A stretch of 64,000 nucleotides of DNA, from positions 372,001 to 436,000 of the forward strand of contig NZ_JARZAI010000001.1 of assembly GCF_029893355.1 (NCBI RefSeq). The letters are read 5' to 3'. Below are positions 43,808-52,625 of the stretch, piece by piece. This DNA is from Kitasatospora sp. MAA4. GTDB taxonomy: Bacteria; Actinomycetota; Actinomycetes; Streptomycetales; Streptomycetaceae. How positions within the stretch are numbered: the first letter of the stretch is position 1; every line of letters begins with the position of its first letter. The position numbers were made by a program, and so were the translations under genes. Below the pieces are notes generated by a model. It searched no databases, had not been told where the DNA came from, and worked only from the letters and a program-made list of their open reading frames with translations.

Positions 43808-44793
43808 TCCGGTTCCTGCTGCGCCGCGCGTTCAGCACGCTGACCGTCATGCTGGTGCTGTCCGTGGTGGTCTACCTGGTCTTCTACGCCGCCCCGCACG
43901 ATCCCGCCCGGCTGGTCTGCGGCAAGGGCTGCGACGGCGTCCGGCTCGCCGTGGTCCGCCACAAGCTCGGCACCGACCTGCCGCTCTGGCAGCAGTACTG
44001 GCAGTTCCTGCACGGGCTGCTGGCCGGACGGGACTTCGACGCCGGCACCGACGTCACCCACTGCTCCGCGCCCTGCTTCGGCTACTCCTTCCAGACCGAC
44101 CAGCCGGTGCTCGGCATGATCACCGCGCGGCTGCCGCTGGACGCCTCGCTGGCGGTGGGCGCGGCGGTCGTCTGGCTGCTGCTGGGCATCGGCGCCGGCG
44201 TCCTGGCGGCGCTTCGGCGCGGCGGGATCGGCGAACGGGCGCTGACCGGCGTGACGTTGGCGGGCATGGCGATGCCGGTCTTCCTGGTCGGTCTGCTGCT
44301 GATGATGGTCTGCTGCGGCTACCTGCAGTGGCTGCCCTTCCCCAGCTACGTGCCGCTCACCCAGGACCCGCTGGCCTGGGCGTCCAACCTGGCCCTGCCA
44401 TGGCTGTCGCTGGCCCTGGTGATGGCCGCCGCCTACGCCCGGATGACCCGCAGCGCACTGCTGGAGACGCTGGCCGAGGACCACATCCGCACCGCCCGGG
44501 CCTACGGGCTCGGCGAGCGGCGGATCGTCCTGGGCCATGCTCTTCGCGGCGCGCTCACTCCCGTCATCACGCTGCTCGCGATGGACCTCGGGGGCCTGCT
44601 CGGCGGTGCCCAACTGACCGAGTCGGTCTTCGGGTTCGACGGGATCGGCCGGCTCCTGGTGGAGTCGGTGAACACGATCGACCTGCCGGTGGTGGTGGGG
44701 ATCACGCTGTTCGCGGGCTTCTTCATCGTCATCGCCAACGCCGTCGCCGACCTGCTCTATGCGCTGGCCGACCCGAGAGTGGGACTCCAGTGA
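43804..44793 (+). CDS. Oligopeptide ABC transporter permease (DppB-like)
   Basis: A 329-residue inner-membrane permease: MIRFLLRRAFSTLTVMLVLS, six helices and the EAA loop TARAYGLGERRIVLGHALRG, then LLGGAQLTESVFGFDGIGRL typical of DppB. A periplasmic insert with Cys pairs (CGKGCDG, HCSAPCFGY) between helices 1 and 2 is longer than usual. GTG overlaps the previous stop (GTGA) and its own stop overlaps the ATPase start. Confidence 0.93.
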   Translation: MIRFLLRRAFSTLTVMLVLSVVVYLVFYAAPHDPARLVCGKGCDGVRLAVVRHKLGTDLPLWQQYWQFLHGLLAGRDFDAGTDVTHCSAPCFGYSFQTDQPVLGMITARLPLDASLAVGAAVVWLLLGIGAGVLAALRRGGIGERALTGVTLAGMAMPVFLVGLLLMMVCCGYLQWLPFPSYVPLTQDPLAWASNLALPWLSLALVMAAAYARMTRSALLETLAEDHIRTARAYGLGERRIVLGHALRGALTPVITLLAMDLGGLLGGAQLTESVFGFDGIGRLLVESVNTIDLPVVVGITLFAGFFIVIANAVADLLYALADPRVGLQ

Positions 44794-46448
44794 CCTCGGA
44801 CCTCCTTGAAGTCGCCGACCTCACCGTCGACTTCGGCGCCGTCCGCGCGGTGGACGGGCTCTCCTTCACGCTGGCGGCCGGCCGCTCACTCGGCCTGGTC
44901 GGCGAGTCCGGCTCGGGCAAGAGCACCGTCGCCGCGGCCCTGCTCGGGCTGCACCGCACCAGCGGTGCCGAGGTGGGCGGCACGATCCTGCTGGACGGTA
45001 CCGACGTCCAGCAGGCCTCCGACGCCGAACTGCGCCTACTGCGCGGGGCCCGTGCGGCGATGGTCTTTCAGGACCCGCTCTCGGCGCTGGACCCGTACTG
45101 GTCGATCGGCGCGCAGATCGCCGAGGTGTACCGGGTGCACACCGGCTCCAGCCGGCGGGCGGCCGCCGAGCGGGCGGTCCAGGTGCTGGACCGGGTCGGC
45201 ATCCCCGACGCCGCCCGGCGGGCCGCCGCCCACCCGCACGAGTTCTCCGGCGGGATGCGGCAACGGGCCCTGATCGCCATGGCGTTGGCCTGCTCGCCCA
45301 AGCTGCTGATCGCCGACGAGCCGACCACCGCGCTGGACGTCACCGTCCAGGCGCAGATCCTCGACCTGCTGCACGAGCTGCGGGTCGAGCACCGGATGGC
45401 GCTGCTGCTGGTCACCCACGACCTGGGCGTGGTGGCCGGCAACACCGATCGGGTGCTGGTGATGCAGGGCGGCCGGGCCGTCGAGCACGGTCCGGTGGCC
45501 GAGGTGCTGGGTGCGCCGGCGGATCCGTACACCCGGGAACTGATCAGCGCCGTACCGAGGTTGGACGCCCGGCGGGCGGCTTCGTCGGTCGCCGCCGGGG
45601 AGGTGCTGCTGAGCGTCCAGGAGTTGCGCAAGGAGTACCCGGTCGCCACCCGCGGGCTGTTCGGCCGGCGCGAGCGGCTGGCCGCGCTGGACGGCGTCAG
45701 CCTGGACCTGCACCGCGGCGAGGCGTTGGGCGTGGTGGGGGAGAGCGGCAGCGGGAAGACCACGCTGGGACGGCTGCTGGTGCGCCTGCTGGAGCCCACC
45801 GCCGGGCGGATCCTCTTCGAGGGGCGCGACCTCGCGCACGCCTCTGAGCGTGAACTGCGGCCGGTGCGCCGCGAGTTGCAGATGGTCTTCCAGGACCCGC
45901 TGTCCTCGCTGAATCCGCGCCGGACGATCGGCGACGCGATCGCCGACCCGCTGCGGGTGCAGGACCGGATTGGTGAGCCACAGGCGCGAACCGCGGTGGG
46001 CGAGTTGCTGGAACGCGTCGGCCTGCCAGCGGACTGGTACGGCCGATACCCGCACGAGATCTCCGGCGGCCAGCGCCAACGCGTCGGCATCGCACGGGCG
46101 TTGGCGCTTCGGCCGAGAGTCCTGGTGTGCGACGAGCCGGTCTCCTCACTGGACGTCTCCACCCAGGCCCAGGTGGTCCGGCTACTCGCCGAGCTGCAAC
46201 GGGAGTTCGGGCTGACGCTGGTCTTCGTCGCGCACGATCTCGCGGTGGTGCGGCAGGTCAGCGACCGGATCGCGGTGATGCGAGCCGGCCGGGTGGTCGA
46301 GCTGGGGGTTGCGGACGAGGTCTACGAGAACCCCCAGCACCCGTACACCCGGCAGCTGTTGGCAGCGGTGCCGGTCCCCGACCCGGTGGTGGAGGGGGAC
46401 CGGCGGGTGGCCCGCGCTGTGCTGGCCTCGGCCTCAGCCGTCCAGTAG
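44790..46448 (+). CDS. Oligopeptide ABC transporter ATPase, fused DppD-DppF type
   Basis: A 552-residue tandem ATPase. First half: Walker A GESGSGKSTVAAALLG, signature FSGGMRQRALIAMAL, Walker B LLIADEPTTALD. Second half: Walker A GESGSGKTTLGRLLVR, signature ISGGQRQRVGIARAL, Walker B VLVCDEPVSSLD, ending in an oligopeptide-transporter C-terminal tail (NPQHPYTRQLLAAVPVPDP). The GTG at 44790 overlaps the permease stop. It powers import by the two permeases. The 3' end overlaps the convergent cystathionine beta-synthase gene by 15 bp. Confidence 0.94.
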   Translation: MTSDLLEVADLTVDFGAVRAVDGLSFTLAAGRSLGLVGESGSGKSTVAAALLGLHRTSGAEVGGTILLDGTDVQQASDAELRLLRGARAAMVFQDPLSALDPYWSIGAQIAEVYRVHTGSSRRAAAERAVQVLDRVGIPDAARRAAAHPHEFSGGMRQRALIAMALACSPKLLIADEPTTALDVTVQAQILDLLHELRVEHRMALLLVTHDLGVVAGNTDRVLVMQGGRAVEHGPVAEVLGAPADPYTRELISAVPRLDARRAASSVAAGEVLLSVQELRKEYPVATRGLFGRRERLAALDGVSLDLHRGEALGVVGESGSGKTTLGRLLVRLLEPTAGRILFEGRDLAHASERELRPVRRELQMVFQDPLSSLNPRRTIGDAIADPLRVQDRIGEPQARTAVGELLERVGLPADWYGRYPHEISGGQRQRVGIARALALRPRVLVCDEPVSSLDVSTQAQVVRLLAELQREFGLTLVFVAHDLAVVRQVSDRIAVMRAGRVVELGVADEVYENPQHPYTRQLLAAVPVPDPVVEGDRRVARAVLASASAVQ

Positions 46449-47852
46449 CGCGCGCAGTTCGGCCGGGCCCACCAGGCCGACGGCGTACCCGTCGTGCAGG
46501 ACCGCGGCCGTGCCGAGTCCGCGCTCGGCCAGCTCGGCGAGTACGGCCTCGGCGCCCTGGCCGGAGCCGAACTGCGGGAGCGGGGCTGCGAGATGGTCGC
46601 CGACCGGGTCGCCCGGGGTCGCCCTGCCTTCCGACAGAGCCGCCTCCAGCTGCTCCAGCGACACCGTCCCGACCAACTCCGATGCGGCGGGCTGACGGCC
46701 CGGCCCGACCGGGCACGGACCGGCCGACAGGACGGGCTCCGCCCCGTCCGTCCGCCGGGCGCGCAGCGCGTCCAGGGCCTGGCCGACCGTGCTGTGGTGG
46801 TGCAGGTACGGCATCGGCCGCTCGCGCAGCTCGGCCGGCAGGGCGTCGCCGACCCGGGGGAGCGAGGCGTCGCCGTCCAGGAAACCGAGGCGCAGCAGCC
46901 ACTCGTCGTCGAAGTACTTGGAGAGGTACTGCTTTCCGGAGTCCGGCAGCATCACGACCACCAGGTCGTCGGGGCTCAGGTCGGCGGCCACCCGCAGGGC
47001 CGCGGCTACCGCCGTGCCGGCCGAACCGCCGACCAACAGGCCCTCCTCGCGGGCCAGTCGGCGGATCGTCAGCAGCGACTCGCGGTCGCCGATCGACAGG
47101 ATCTCGTCCACCACGTCCTGGTGGAACGACTTCGGCCAGATGTCCTCGACCGTCTCCGGGTGCCGGAAGTGCCCGGCCGCCTCGACGAAGTAGGGACGCC
47201 CGTCCCCGCCGCCGTACACCGAAGCCTCCGGGTCCGCGCCGATCACCCTGACCGCGCCGCCGCTGGCCTCCTTGAGGTAGCGCCCGGTGCCGCTGATCGT
47301 GCCGCCGGTGCCCACGCAGGAGACCAGGTGGGTGACCCGGCCGTCGGTCTGCCGCCAGATCTCCGGCCCGGTGCCCGCGTAGTGCGCGTCGGGGTTGGCC
47401 GGATTGTCGTACTGCCCGGCCAGCCAGCCGCCGGGCGTCTCCTCGGCGATCCGGGCGGCCACGTTGAACAGGTGCTCGGGATGCTCGGCCGGCAGCCCGC
47501 CGCGCCCGACCAACACCTCGGCGCCGTAGGCCCGCAGAGCGGCGACCTTCTCCGCGCTGGCCTTGTCCGAGATGACCAGGATCGCCCGGTACCCCTTGGC
47601 CGCCGCCACCATCGCGAGCCCCACGCCGGTGTTCCCCGAGGTGGCCTCCACCACCGTGCCGCCGGGCTTCAGCGCCCCGGACTTCTCGGCCTCCTCGATC
47701 ATGCGCAGACCGATCCGGTCCTTCACACTGCCGCCGGCGCTGAGGTATTCGAGCTTGGCGTAGACGGGCGCATGCCGGCCGTCCCCGGGTGTGCGCAGGC
47801 GCACCAGCGGGGTGTTGCCGATGAGTTCGAGCAGGGACTCGTGGGTATCCAT
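46434..47852 (-). CDS. Cystathionine beta-synthase (PLP core plus CBS-domain pair)
   Basis: A 472-residue protein. The catalytic domain has LIGNTPLVRL, LEYLSAGGSVKDRIGLRMIE with the PLP Lys, EATSGNTGVGLAMVAAAKGY, GTGGTISGTGRYLKE (phosphate loop) and VGGSAGTAV. From residue about 340 a pair of CBS (Bateman) modules follows (MPYLHHHSTVGQALDAL ... AVLHDGYAVGLV). It condenses serine and homocysteine in transsulfuration; a cysteine-synthase side activity is possible. ATG at 47852 or GTG 3 nt upstream. Last gene of a probable epimerase - aldo/keto reductase - CBS transcript. Confidence 0.9.
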   Translation of the reverse strand: MDTHESLLELIGNTPLVRLRTPGDGRHAPVYAKLEYLSAGGSVKDRIGLRMIEEAEKSGALKPGGTVVEATSGNTGVGLAMVAAAKGYRAILVISDKASAEKVAALRAYGAEVLVGRGGLPAEHPEHLFNVAARIAEETPGGWLAGQYDNPANPDAHYAGTGPEIWRQTDGRVTHLVSCVGTGGTISGTGRYLKEASGGAVRVIGADPEASVYGGGDGRPYFVEAAGHFRHPETVEDIWPKSFHQDVVDEILSIGDRESLLTIRRLAREEGLLVGGSAGTAVAAALRVAADLSPDDLVVVMLPDSGKQYLSKYFDDEWLLRLGFLDGDASLPRVGDALPAELRERPMPYLHHHSTVGQALDALRARRTDGAEPVLSAGPCPVGPGRQPAASELVGTVSLEQLEAALSEGRATPGDPVGDHLAAPLPQFGSGQGAEAVLAELAERGLGTAAVLHDGYAVGLVGPAELRALLDG

Positions 47853-47861
47853 CACTCCAGC

Positions 47862-48782
47862 CTAGAGGCAGGGGTGGGAGCCGGGGGAAGGCACACAGGG
47901 GTCTGGCAGCGCGTCCTCGAGCTGCGTCAGCTCCTCCGGGCCCAACCTGAGTTCTGCGGCCTGAGCCGAGTCGGTGATGGAGGCCGGGCGGCTGGATCCC
48001 GGTACCGGCAGCACTGCCGGGGAGCGGGCCAGCAGCCAGGCGAGCGCGATCTGCTGCGGGCTGACGCCGCGTTCGGCCGCAACGCGGTGGAAGGCAGTGC
48101 CCGCCGAGGTCGGGCCGGACGGGCCGTCCAGGGAGCTGCGGGAGAGGCCGCCCAGCGGGCTCCAGGGCAGGAAGGTCAGGCCCAGCTGGGCGCTCAGTTG
48201 CAGCTCGGGCTCACTGTCGCGCACGGTGGGCGAGTACCGGTTCTGCACGGAGACGAGACCGCCGCCGAGGATCTGATGGGCCTGACGGATCTGGGCGGTG
48301 GTGACGTTGGAGATCCCGGCGGCGCGGATCGTGCCGGCGTCGAGCAGCTCGCGCAGTGCTCCGACGGACTCCGCCCAGGGCACGGCCGGGTCCGGTTTGT
48401 GCAGCTGGTACAGGCTGATGGTCTCGACGCCCAGGCGCCTGGCGGAGGCCTCGGCAGCGCGCTTGAGGTGGGCAGGAGTTGCGCTGACGGTCCAGCTGCC
48501 GTCGCCGGGGCGGCCACGTCCGCCCTTGGTGGCCACCAGCACGCCGGAGGTGTCGCCGCCGTATCGGGCCAGGGCGCGGGCGACCAGAAGCTCGTTGTGA
48601 CCCACCTCGTCGGCGTGCCAGTGGTAGCTGTCGGCGGTGTCGATGAACGTGACGCCGGCGTCGAGGGCGGCGTGGACGGTTGCGATGGCCCGTGCCTCGT
48701 CCGGGCGGTGTTCGATGGACAGCGGCATGGCGCCCAGGCCGATGGCGCTGACGGCGGTGTCTGCGATGGTGCGGTACTGCAT
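47862..48782 (-). CDS. Aldo/keto reductase
   Basis: A 306-residue TIM-barrel oxidoreductase: SAIGLGAMPLS, FIDTADSYHWHADEVGHNEL (catalytic Asp/Tyr), VLVATKGGRG (Lys), SLYQLHKPDPAVPWAESVGA (His), ALAWLLARSPAVLPVPGSS for NADPH binding. ATG at 48782 with GAGGA upstream. It lies 13 bp after the epimerase gene and 9 bp before the CBS gene. Substrate unknown. Confidence 0.92.
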   Translation of the reverse strand: MQYRTIADTAVSAIGLGAMPLSIEHRPDEARAIATVHAALDAGVTFIDTADSYHWHADEVGHNELLVARALARYGGDTSGVLVATKGGRGRPGDGSWTVSATPAHLKRAAEASARRLGVETISLYQLHKPDPAVPWAESVGALRELLDAGTIRAAGISNVTTAQIRQAHQILGGGLVSVQNRYSPTVRDSEPELQLSAQLGLTFLPWSPLGGLSRSSLDGPSGPTSAGTAFHRVAAERGVSPQQIALAWLLARSPAVLPVPGSSRPASITDSAQAAELRLGPEELTQLEDALPDPCVPSPGSHPCL

Positions 48783-48795
48783 GGTGACGTGATCC

Positions 48796-49734
48796 TCAGG
48801 CGGTGGGTGACGGCTCGATGGTGAGGGCTTCGGCGACGGTGCCGGGCAGCCAGTCGGTGACGTGGGAGAAGGGAAAACCCAGCTTCTTCGCGCGGGTGTT
48901 GCTCATGGCGTAGTGGCGGTCGAAGGAGAACGGCGAAGCCTCCTCGCCTGCCGAGACGGTCCGGTGGACGGGCTCCCGGCCGGCCTGCGCGGCGATGATC
49001 GCGGCGAGGTCGTGTACGTCGAGCGGGCCGTCGGAGCAGGCGTTGATCGGACCGGTGAAGTCGGCCGTGGCCGCCCACCGCAGCAGGTCCGCCAGCTCCT
49101 CGTAGTGGATGAAGACCGTGGGCAGCACCTTCGCGTGCACAGTGATCGCCCCGCCCCGGGCGATGCGCTCGACGTAGTGCGCCAGCCGGCCGGTGAACTC
49201 CTGCGCGCCGCCGCCCAGCACGTGGGCGCTGCGCACGGAGGCGAACGCGAAGCCGCCGGCGCGGGTGAGGACGGCCTCCGCCTGGCGCTTGCCCTCGGCG
49301 TAGTGCGCCTCCAGGTACGCGTCGTCGTGCCAGGGCAGGTCCATGGCCACCAGCCAGGTGGCCGGGTCCACGATCTCCTCCGGTACCGGTGTGCCCGCCG
49401 GCACAGCCGGCAGCGCGGTGGTCGCGGGGTCGTAGACCTCGATCGTGGAGGTCATGACGTAGCGCCGGGTGCGGCCGGCAAAGACGCGGGCGGCGACAGC
49501 GGCCTGCACCGGGGTGTAGCAGACCTGGTCCACCACGACGTCGAAGGTGCGGGAGTCGAGCGCGGCCGTAAGAGCGGCCTCGTCGTTCCGGTCGACCACG
49601 AGGTGCTCGACGCCGGCGGGCGGCGGGGTGGTGCCGCGGTTGATCACCGTGACCTGGTGGCCCGCGGCCCGCAGGCGCGTCACCAGGAGCTTTCCGAAGT
49701 ACCGACTTCCGCCGATGACGCAGATCTTTTGCAT
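48796..49734 (-). CDS. NAD-dependent epimerase/dehydratase (extended SDR)
   Basis: A 312-residue extended SDR. Nucleotide site ICVIGGSRYFGKLLVTRL, VVDQVCYTPVQAAVAARVF, VMTSTIEVYDPATT, then YLEAHYAEGKRQAEAVL with the Tyr-x-x-x-Lys pair and VRSAHVLGGG. It resembles the isoflavone-reductase/'NAD-dependent epimerase' group encoded next to LysR regulators. The ATG at 49734 is chosen over an upstream start in a poor context. Divergent from the LysR gene, 70 bp apart, so probably its target. Confidence 0.88.
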   Translation of the reverse strand: MQKICVIGGSRYFGKLLVTRLRAAGHQVTVINRGTTPPPAGVEHLVVDRNDEAALTAALDSRTFDVVVDQVCYTPVQAAVAARVFAGRTRRYVMTSTIEVYDPATTALPAVPAGTPVPEEIVDPATWLVAMDLPWHDDAYLEAHYAEGKRQAEAVLTRAGGFAFASVRSAHVLGGGAQEFTGRLAHYVERIARGGAITVHAKVLPTVFIHYEELADLLRWAATADFTGPINACSDGPLDVHDLAAIIAAQAGREPVHRTVSAGEEASPFSFDRHYAMSNTRAKKLGFPFSHVTDWLPGTVAEALTIEPSPTA

Positions 49735-49749
49735 GCCCCCATCCTGGAG

Positions 49750-49790
49750 ACCTATCGTCATCAGCAGAAGTCGTGACTCACTGGATAGGT
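49750..49790. promoter_or_regulatory. Divergent promoter region with ACCTATC...GATAGGT inverted repeat
   Basis: ACCTATC (49750-49756) and GATAGGT (49784-49790) are perfect inverted repeats 27 bp apart in the 70-bp gap between the epimerase and LysR genes. Each arm carries TAGGT, a streptomycete -10-like core, pointing outwards. LysR binding between or over these arms is inference. Confidence 0.4.
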
Positions 49791-49804
49791 ATTAAGGAAA
49801 ACTG

Positions 49805-50716
49805 TTGATCGATGTTCAGCGGCTCCGCGTCCTGCGGGCGGTGGCGGAGCACGGCAGCTTCAACCAGGCGGCCACGGCTCTGCGCCTCACCCCCTCCGCC
49901 GTCTCCCAGCACGTGGCAGCCCTGGAGCGCAGCCTCGGCGCCCAGGTCGTCGCCCGCAGCACCCGCGGCGTCACCCTCACCCGAGCCGGTCAGATCATGG
50001 TCGGCGCCGCCGAATCCGTCGCCGCAGAGCTCGAACACGCGCAACAGCAGGTCGCCCAGCTCAGCACCGGCCGTACCCTGCTCACCGTTGCCACCTTCAC
50101 CAGCGGCGGCAGGCTCCTGCTGCCCGGCGCTCTCTCCCGGGTCATGGCAGCCCATCCCCGCACCGTGCTCCACATCCGGGAGGGCGAACCCGAGGACACC
50201 CTGCCGCTGGTCCGCCAGGGCGCCGTGGACCTCGCCCTCGCCTACCACTTCGACGGCCCGCTACCCGTCGGGCCGGGCCCCAGCTCCAGCCTGGAGTGGA
50301 CGCCACTCCTGGAGGACCCCCTGCACGTCGTCCTGCCGCAGGGGCATCGACTCGCCGACCACGAGGCGCTCGACCTCGCCGAGTTGGCGGCTGAACCCTG
50401 GGTGCTCGGCTGCCTGAAGACCGAGGCATACCTGCGCCGCTACGCCGATCGCGCCGGTTTCGATCCGGAAGTGCGCGGCACCACCACCGACTACTTCTTC
50501 GCCCGCTCTCTCGTCGCCGCAGGCATGGGGATCTCCCTGGTCCCCTCCATCGCGCTCGCCCCGGAGATCCCTGGCCTGTGCACCGTCCCGATCAAGTCGC
50601 CGGGGCCGATCCGGCACATCGGCGTCGCCGCCCTCACCCGAAGCGACCGGCCCCACGTCACGACGCTCATCCACGCCCTGCGCGAGCAGGCGGTGCAGCA
50701 GCACCAGGGGCGTTGA
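49805..50716 (+). CDS. LysR-family transcriptional regulator
   Basis: A 303-residue LTTR: N-terminal winged helix-turn-helix (RLRVLRAVAEHGSFNQAATA, LTPSAVSQHVAALERSLGAQ), linker helix, and effector-binding domain (RTVLHIREGEPEDTLPLV, DLALAYHFDGP, GMGISLVPSIAL). The start is TTG at 49805 with AAGGA 6 nt upstream; ATG at 49809 is out of frame. It probably controls the divergent epimerase-reductase-CBS genes; inducer unknown. Confidence 0.93.
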   Translation: MIDVQRLRVLRAVAEHGSFNQAATALRLTPSAVSQHVAALERSLGAQVVARSTRGVTLTRAGQIMVGAAESVAAELEHAQQQVAQLSTGRTLLTVATFTSGGRLLLPGALSRVMAAHPRTVLHIREGEPEDTLPLVRQGAVDLALAYHFDGPLPVGPGPSSSLEWTPLLEDPLHVVLPQGHRLADHEALDLAELAAEPWVLGCLKTEAYLRRYADRAGFDPEVRGTTTDYFFARSLVAAGMGISLVPSIALAPEIPGLCTVPIKSPGPIRHIGVAALTRSDRPHVTTLIHALREQAVQQHQGR

Positions 50717-50751
50717 TCCCGCGGCTCTTCTCGGAGAAGATCTCCACCGGA

Positions 50752-51006
50752 CTACTGCCGTCGCCAGGCATCCTCGGGCTCGGAGCCGGCGGCGCGCAGG
50801 CGTAGCTGCCAGCTGTCGGCCTCGGCGGCGACCCTGACGACGATCAGTCCGGGGCGCGGGACAGCGAGTGCCTTGCCGGTCTGCTCGGTGATCGTCCGAT
50901 CCGGGTAGCCGGACCAGACCGCCGGCACCGGGCAGTCGCACGGGCCGACGGCCCAGCAGGCGCAGGCGAAGGTCACGGACCAGCTGCTGCAATCGACTTG
51001 GGCCAC
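50752..51006 (-). CDS. Hypothetical protein
   Basis: An 84-residue frame from GTG 51006. It is Cys-rich at the start (CSSWSVTFACACWAVGPCDC) and ends in a beta-like segment. The frame stays open about 130 nt further upstream without a usual start codon, so the gene could be longer or a remnant. No family recognised and no clear ribosome binding site. Confidence 0.35.
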   Translation of the reverse strand: MAQVDCSSWSVTFACACWAVGPCDCPVPAVWSGYPDRTITEQTGKALAVPRPGLIVVRVAAEADSWQLRLRAAGSEPEDAWRRQ

Positions 51007-51095
51007 CAGCTCGATCGGAGTCAGGTCCCGGACGGCGAGGACGGTGCTGCCCCGCCCGGAGTGCGTCGGTGACAGGCAGTCGAGCTCCTCCGGGC

Positions 51096-51212
51096 TCAGC
51101 AGTCGTACGGCCCCGTGGTGGCCGGACTGGCCTTGGCCGCACGCTTGGCGGGCCGACGGAGGACCAGTGCGGTGAGAAGGCAGCCCAGCAGAAAGGCGGT
51201 GACGATCAGCAC
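51096..51212 (-). CDS. Small single-span membrane protein
   Basis: A 38-residue frame (LIVTAFLLGCLLTALVLRRP then a basic tail). GTG start with GGGGGAG unusually close (1-2 nt). One membrane helix with a positive C-terminus. It lies 19 bp downstream of the GNAT gene on the same strand. Short length and poor spacing make it tentative. Confidence 0.35.
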   Translation of the reverse strand: MLIVTAFLLGCLLTALVLRRPAKRAAKASPATTGPYDC

Positions 51213-51231
51213 GACTCCCCCAGGAATTCGG

Positions 51232-51744
51232 TCACCGGAGAAGGTCCTTGCGCATGAGCGTGCACATGGTCTCGTACGTACGGATTGAACCGTCCGGCGC
51301 CTGCTCCTCCCACGCGTCGGGCTGCCGGTCGTAGGCCACGTACCCGAGCCGCTCGTACAGCGCGCGGGCCCGCGGATTGCTCTCCTCGACCCCCAGTTCG
51401 GCCCGCCCGAGCCCCCGCGACCGGATGCGGTCCTCGGCGGCCCGGACCAGCAGAGTCCCAAGGCCGCACGACTGCAGAGCCGGTAGCACCGCGAGCTGCC
51501 ACAACGTCCCCGCACCGGGTACGGCCCGGTAGTCGACGCCCCCGATGGCCACCGGAAGGTCAACTGCCGTGCAGAGCGCCAGATAGTCCACCTCCCCGGC
51601 CGCCGCGCGCTCCAACTCCCGGTCCACCTGCACAAGATGAAGCGCGGAACCGGACCAGCCGCACGCCGGCAGATCCGCAGGCGTCAAATCACGGACGAGA
51701 ACCGGTACAACGACCTCGGCTCTCTCCGAACCCAAGCAACTCAT
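51232..51744 (-). CDS. GNAT-family N-acetyltransferase
   Basis: A 170-residue GNAT from ATG 51744. Motifs: VVVPVLVRDLTPADLPACGW, LWQLAVLPALQSCGLGTLLV (acetyl-CoA loop, Q/R-x-x-G-x-G/A form), AELGVEESNPRARALYERLG and YVAYDRQPDAW. The frame is open upstream to 52038 and includes an IS5-type transposase N-terminus in the same frame, so a longer fusion product starting at ATG 51936 is possible. Substrate unknown. Confidence 0.83.
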   Translation of the reverse strand: MSCLGSERAEVVVPVLVRDLTPADLPACGWSGSALHLVQVDRELERAAAGEVDYLALCTAVDLPVAIGGVDYRAVPGAGTLWQLAVLPALQSCGLGTLLVRAAEDRIRSRGLGRAELGVEESNPRARALYERLGYVAYDRQPDAWEEQAPDGSIRTYETMCTLMRKDLLR

Positions 51745-51797
51745 ACCCTCATCACAGCAGTTCCGCGTCCTGCCACGCCAGGGAAATTCCGCCGGCA

Positions 51798-52036
51798 CGA
51801 TCTCTCGCAGATCGCAGGACCCCGGATCCCCGGTAGCCGATCGCGCCACCCGGTCCTGCTTCCAGGCCGTGATCATCGGCTCGATCAACGCCCACTGCTC
51901 ATCCGATAAGTCGCTCGGATGCGCCCGTCTTTCCATGCGCCGCAGAACATCACCCGAACCCCGACCGGCACGCCAGTACGGCCGACGTTCACACGTACGA
52001 GCGATCACGAACGAAGAGAAAAGGGACTTAACGTCC
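51798..52036 (-). mobile_element. IS5-family transposase 5' fragment with one terminal repeat
   Basis: From ATG 51936 the minus strand reads MERRAHPSDLSDEQWALIEP, then SCDLREIV, the start of an IS5-family transposase; similarity ends there and the frame runs into the GNAT gene. The outer end has GGACTTAACGTCC (52024-52036), the same terminal sequence as the element at 53699-54462. The rest of the insertion sequence is gone. Confidence 0.65.
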
Positions 52037-52057
52037 ACTCAGGTGTGACACGAGCCG

Positions 52058-52106
52058 CCCGTCGAGACGGCGGTGCGATCCCGGACCGCACCGCCGTCTC
52101 GACGGG
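52058..52106. terminator. Very strong 20-bp hairpin
   Basis: 52058-52077 and 52087-52106 are perfectly complementary over 20 bp with a 9-nt loop. It lies downstream of the SapA-like gene and upstream of the IS fragment, and would terminate transcription in either direction. Confidence 0.7.
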
Positions 52107-52229
52107 ACACCATGACCGGACCCCAGGGGCAACCTCCCGTGCAACGGGACAACGTGCTGCACGACGGGGACAGCATGCACTGCATGGCAGGACATCCTGG
52201 ACAGCTACCGCAAGCGGTCACGAGCGTAG

Positions 52230-52625
52230 TCAGCCGCAGTGCGAGTTGTACTGGTAGTTGACCTCGCCGTCGATGCTGCCCTGCCAGTCGATGCACGAGT
52301 GCGGCGCGTGGAGGCGCACCGGGCCGGCGTAGGTCGTGTAGAAGCCGCCGTCCTCTATCCAGGTGCCGCCGGAGAGCCGGATGCCCGCGTCCATCGACTT
52401 CAGGTACGAGCTCGGGTTGCTGCGGACGGTCACCACGCAGTTGTAGCCGTTGGAGCTGTTGTAGGTGAGGAATACGGTTCCCTCCGCCAACGGCAGCGAG
52501 TCGACAACGGAGTACCCGCTGCCGCATGCGCCGTTGTAACTGGCTGCCTCAGCGGTCGCGGGAATCGCGACGAGTATCGGTCCGGCAATGGCGGCGACGG
52601 CAGCGATCTTCTTCAGGATGTGCAT
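52230..52625 (-). CDS. Spore-associated protein A-like secreted protein
   Basis: A 131-residue secreted protein. Signal peptide MHILKKIAAVAAIAGPILVA with AxA-type cleavage before AASYNGACGSGYSVVDS. The mature part is beta-rich with four Cys (GACGSG, YNCVV, HSCIDW, NSHCG), probably two disulfides, and YTTYAGPVRLHAPHSCIDW as the family core. It resembles the streptomycete spore-associated protein A (SapA) family. ATG at 52625 with AAGAAGG about 10 nt upstream. Usually linked to aerial mycelium or spores; exact role unclear. Confidence 0.85.
   Translation of the reverse strand: MHILKKIAAVAAIAGPILVAIPATAEAASYNGACGSGYSVVDSLPLAEGTVFLTYNSSNGYNCVVTVRSNPSSYLKSMDAGIRLSGGTWIEDGGFYTTYAGPVRLHAPHSCIDWQGSIDGEVNYQYNSHCG

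Noticed and set aside
40849..44793. 1314-codon plus-strand open frame across the transporter operon
   Set aside because: Its first 986 codons are a shadow frame of the binding-protein and first permease genes; only the last part (from 43804) is the real second permease, shown by families and overlapping starts and stops.
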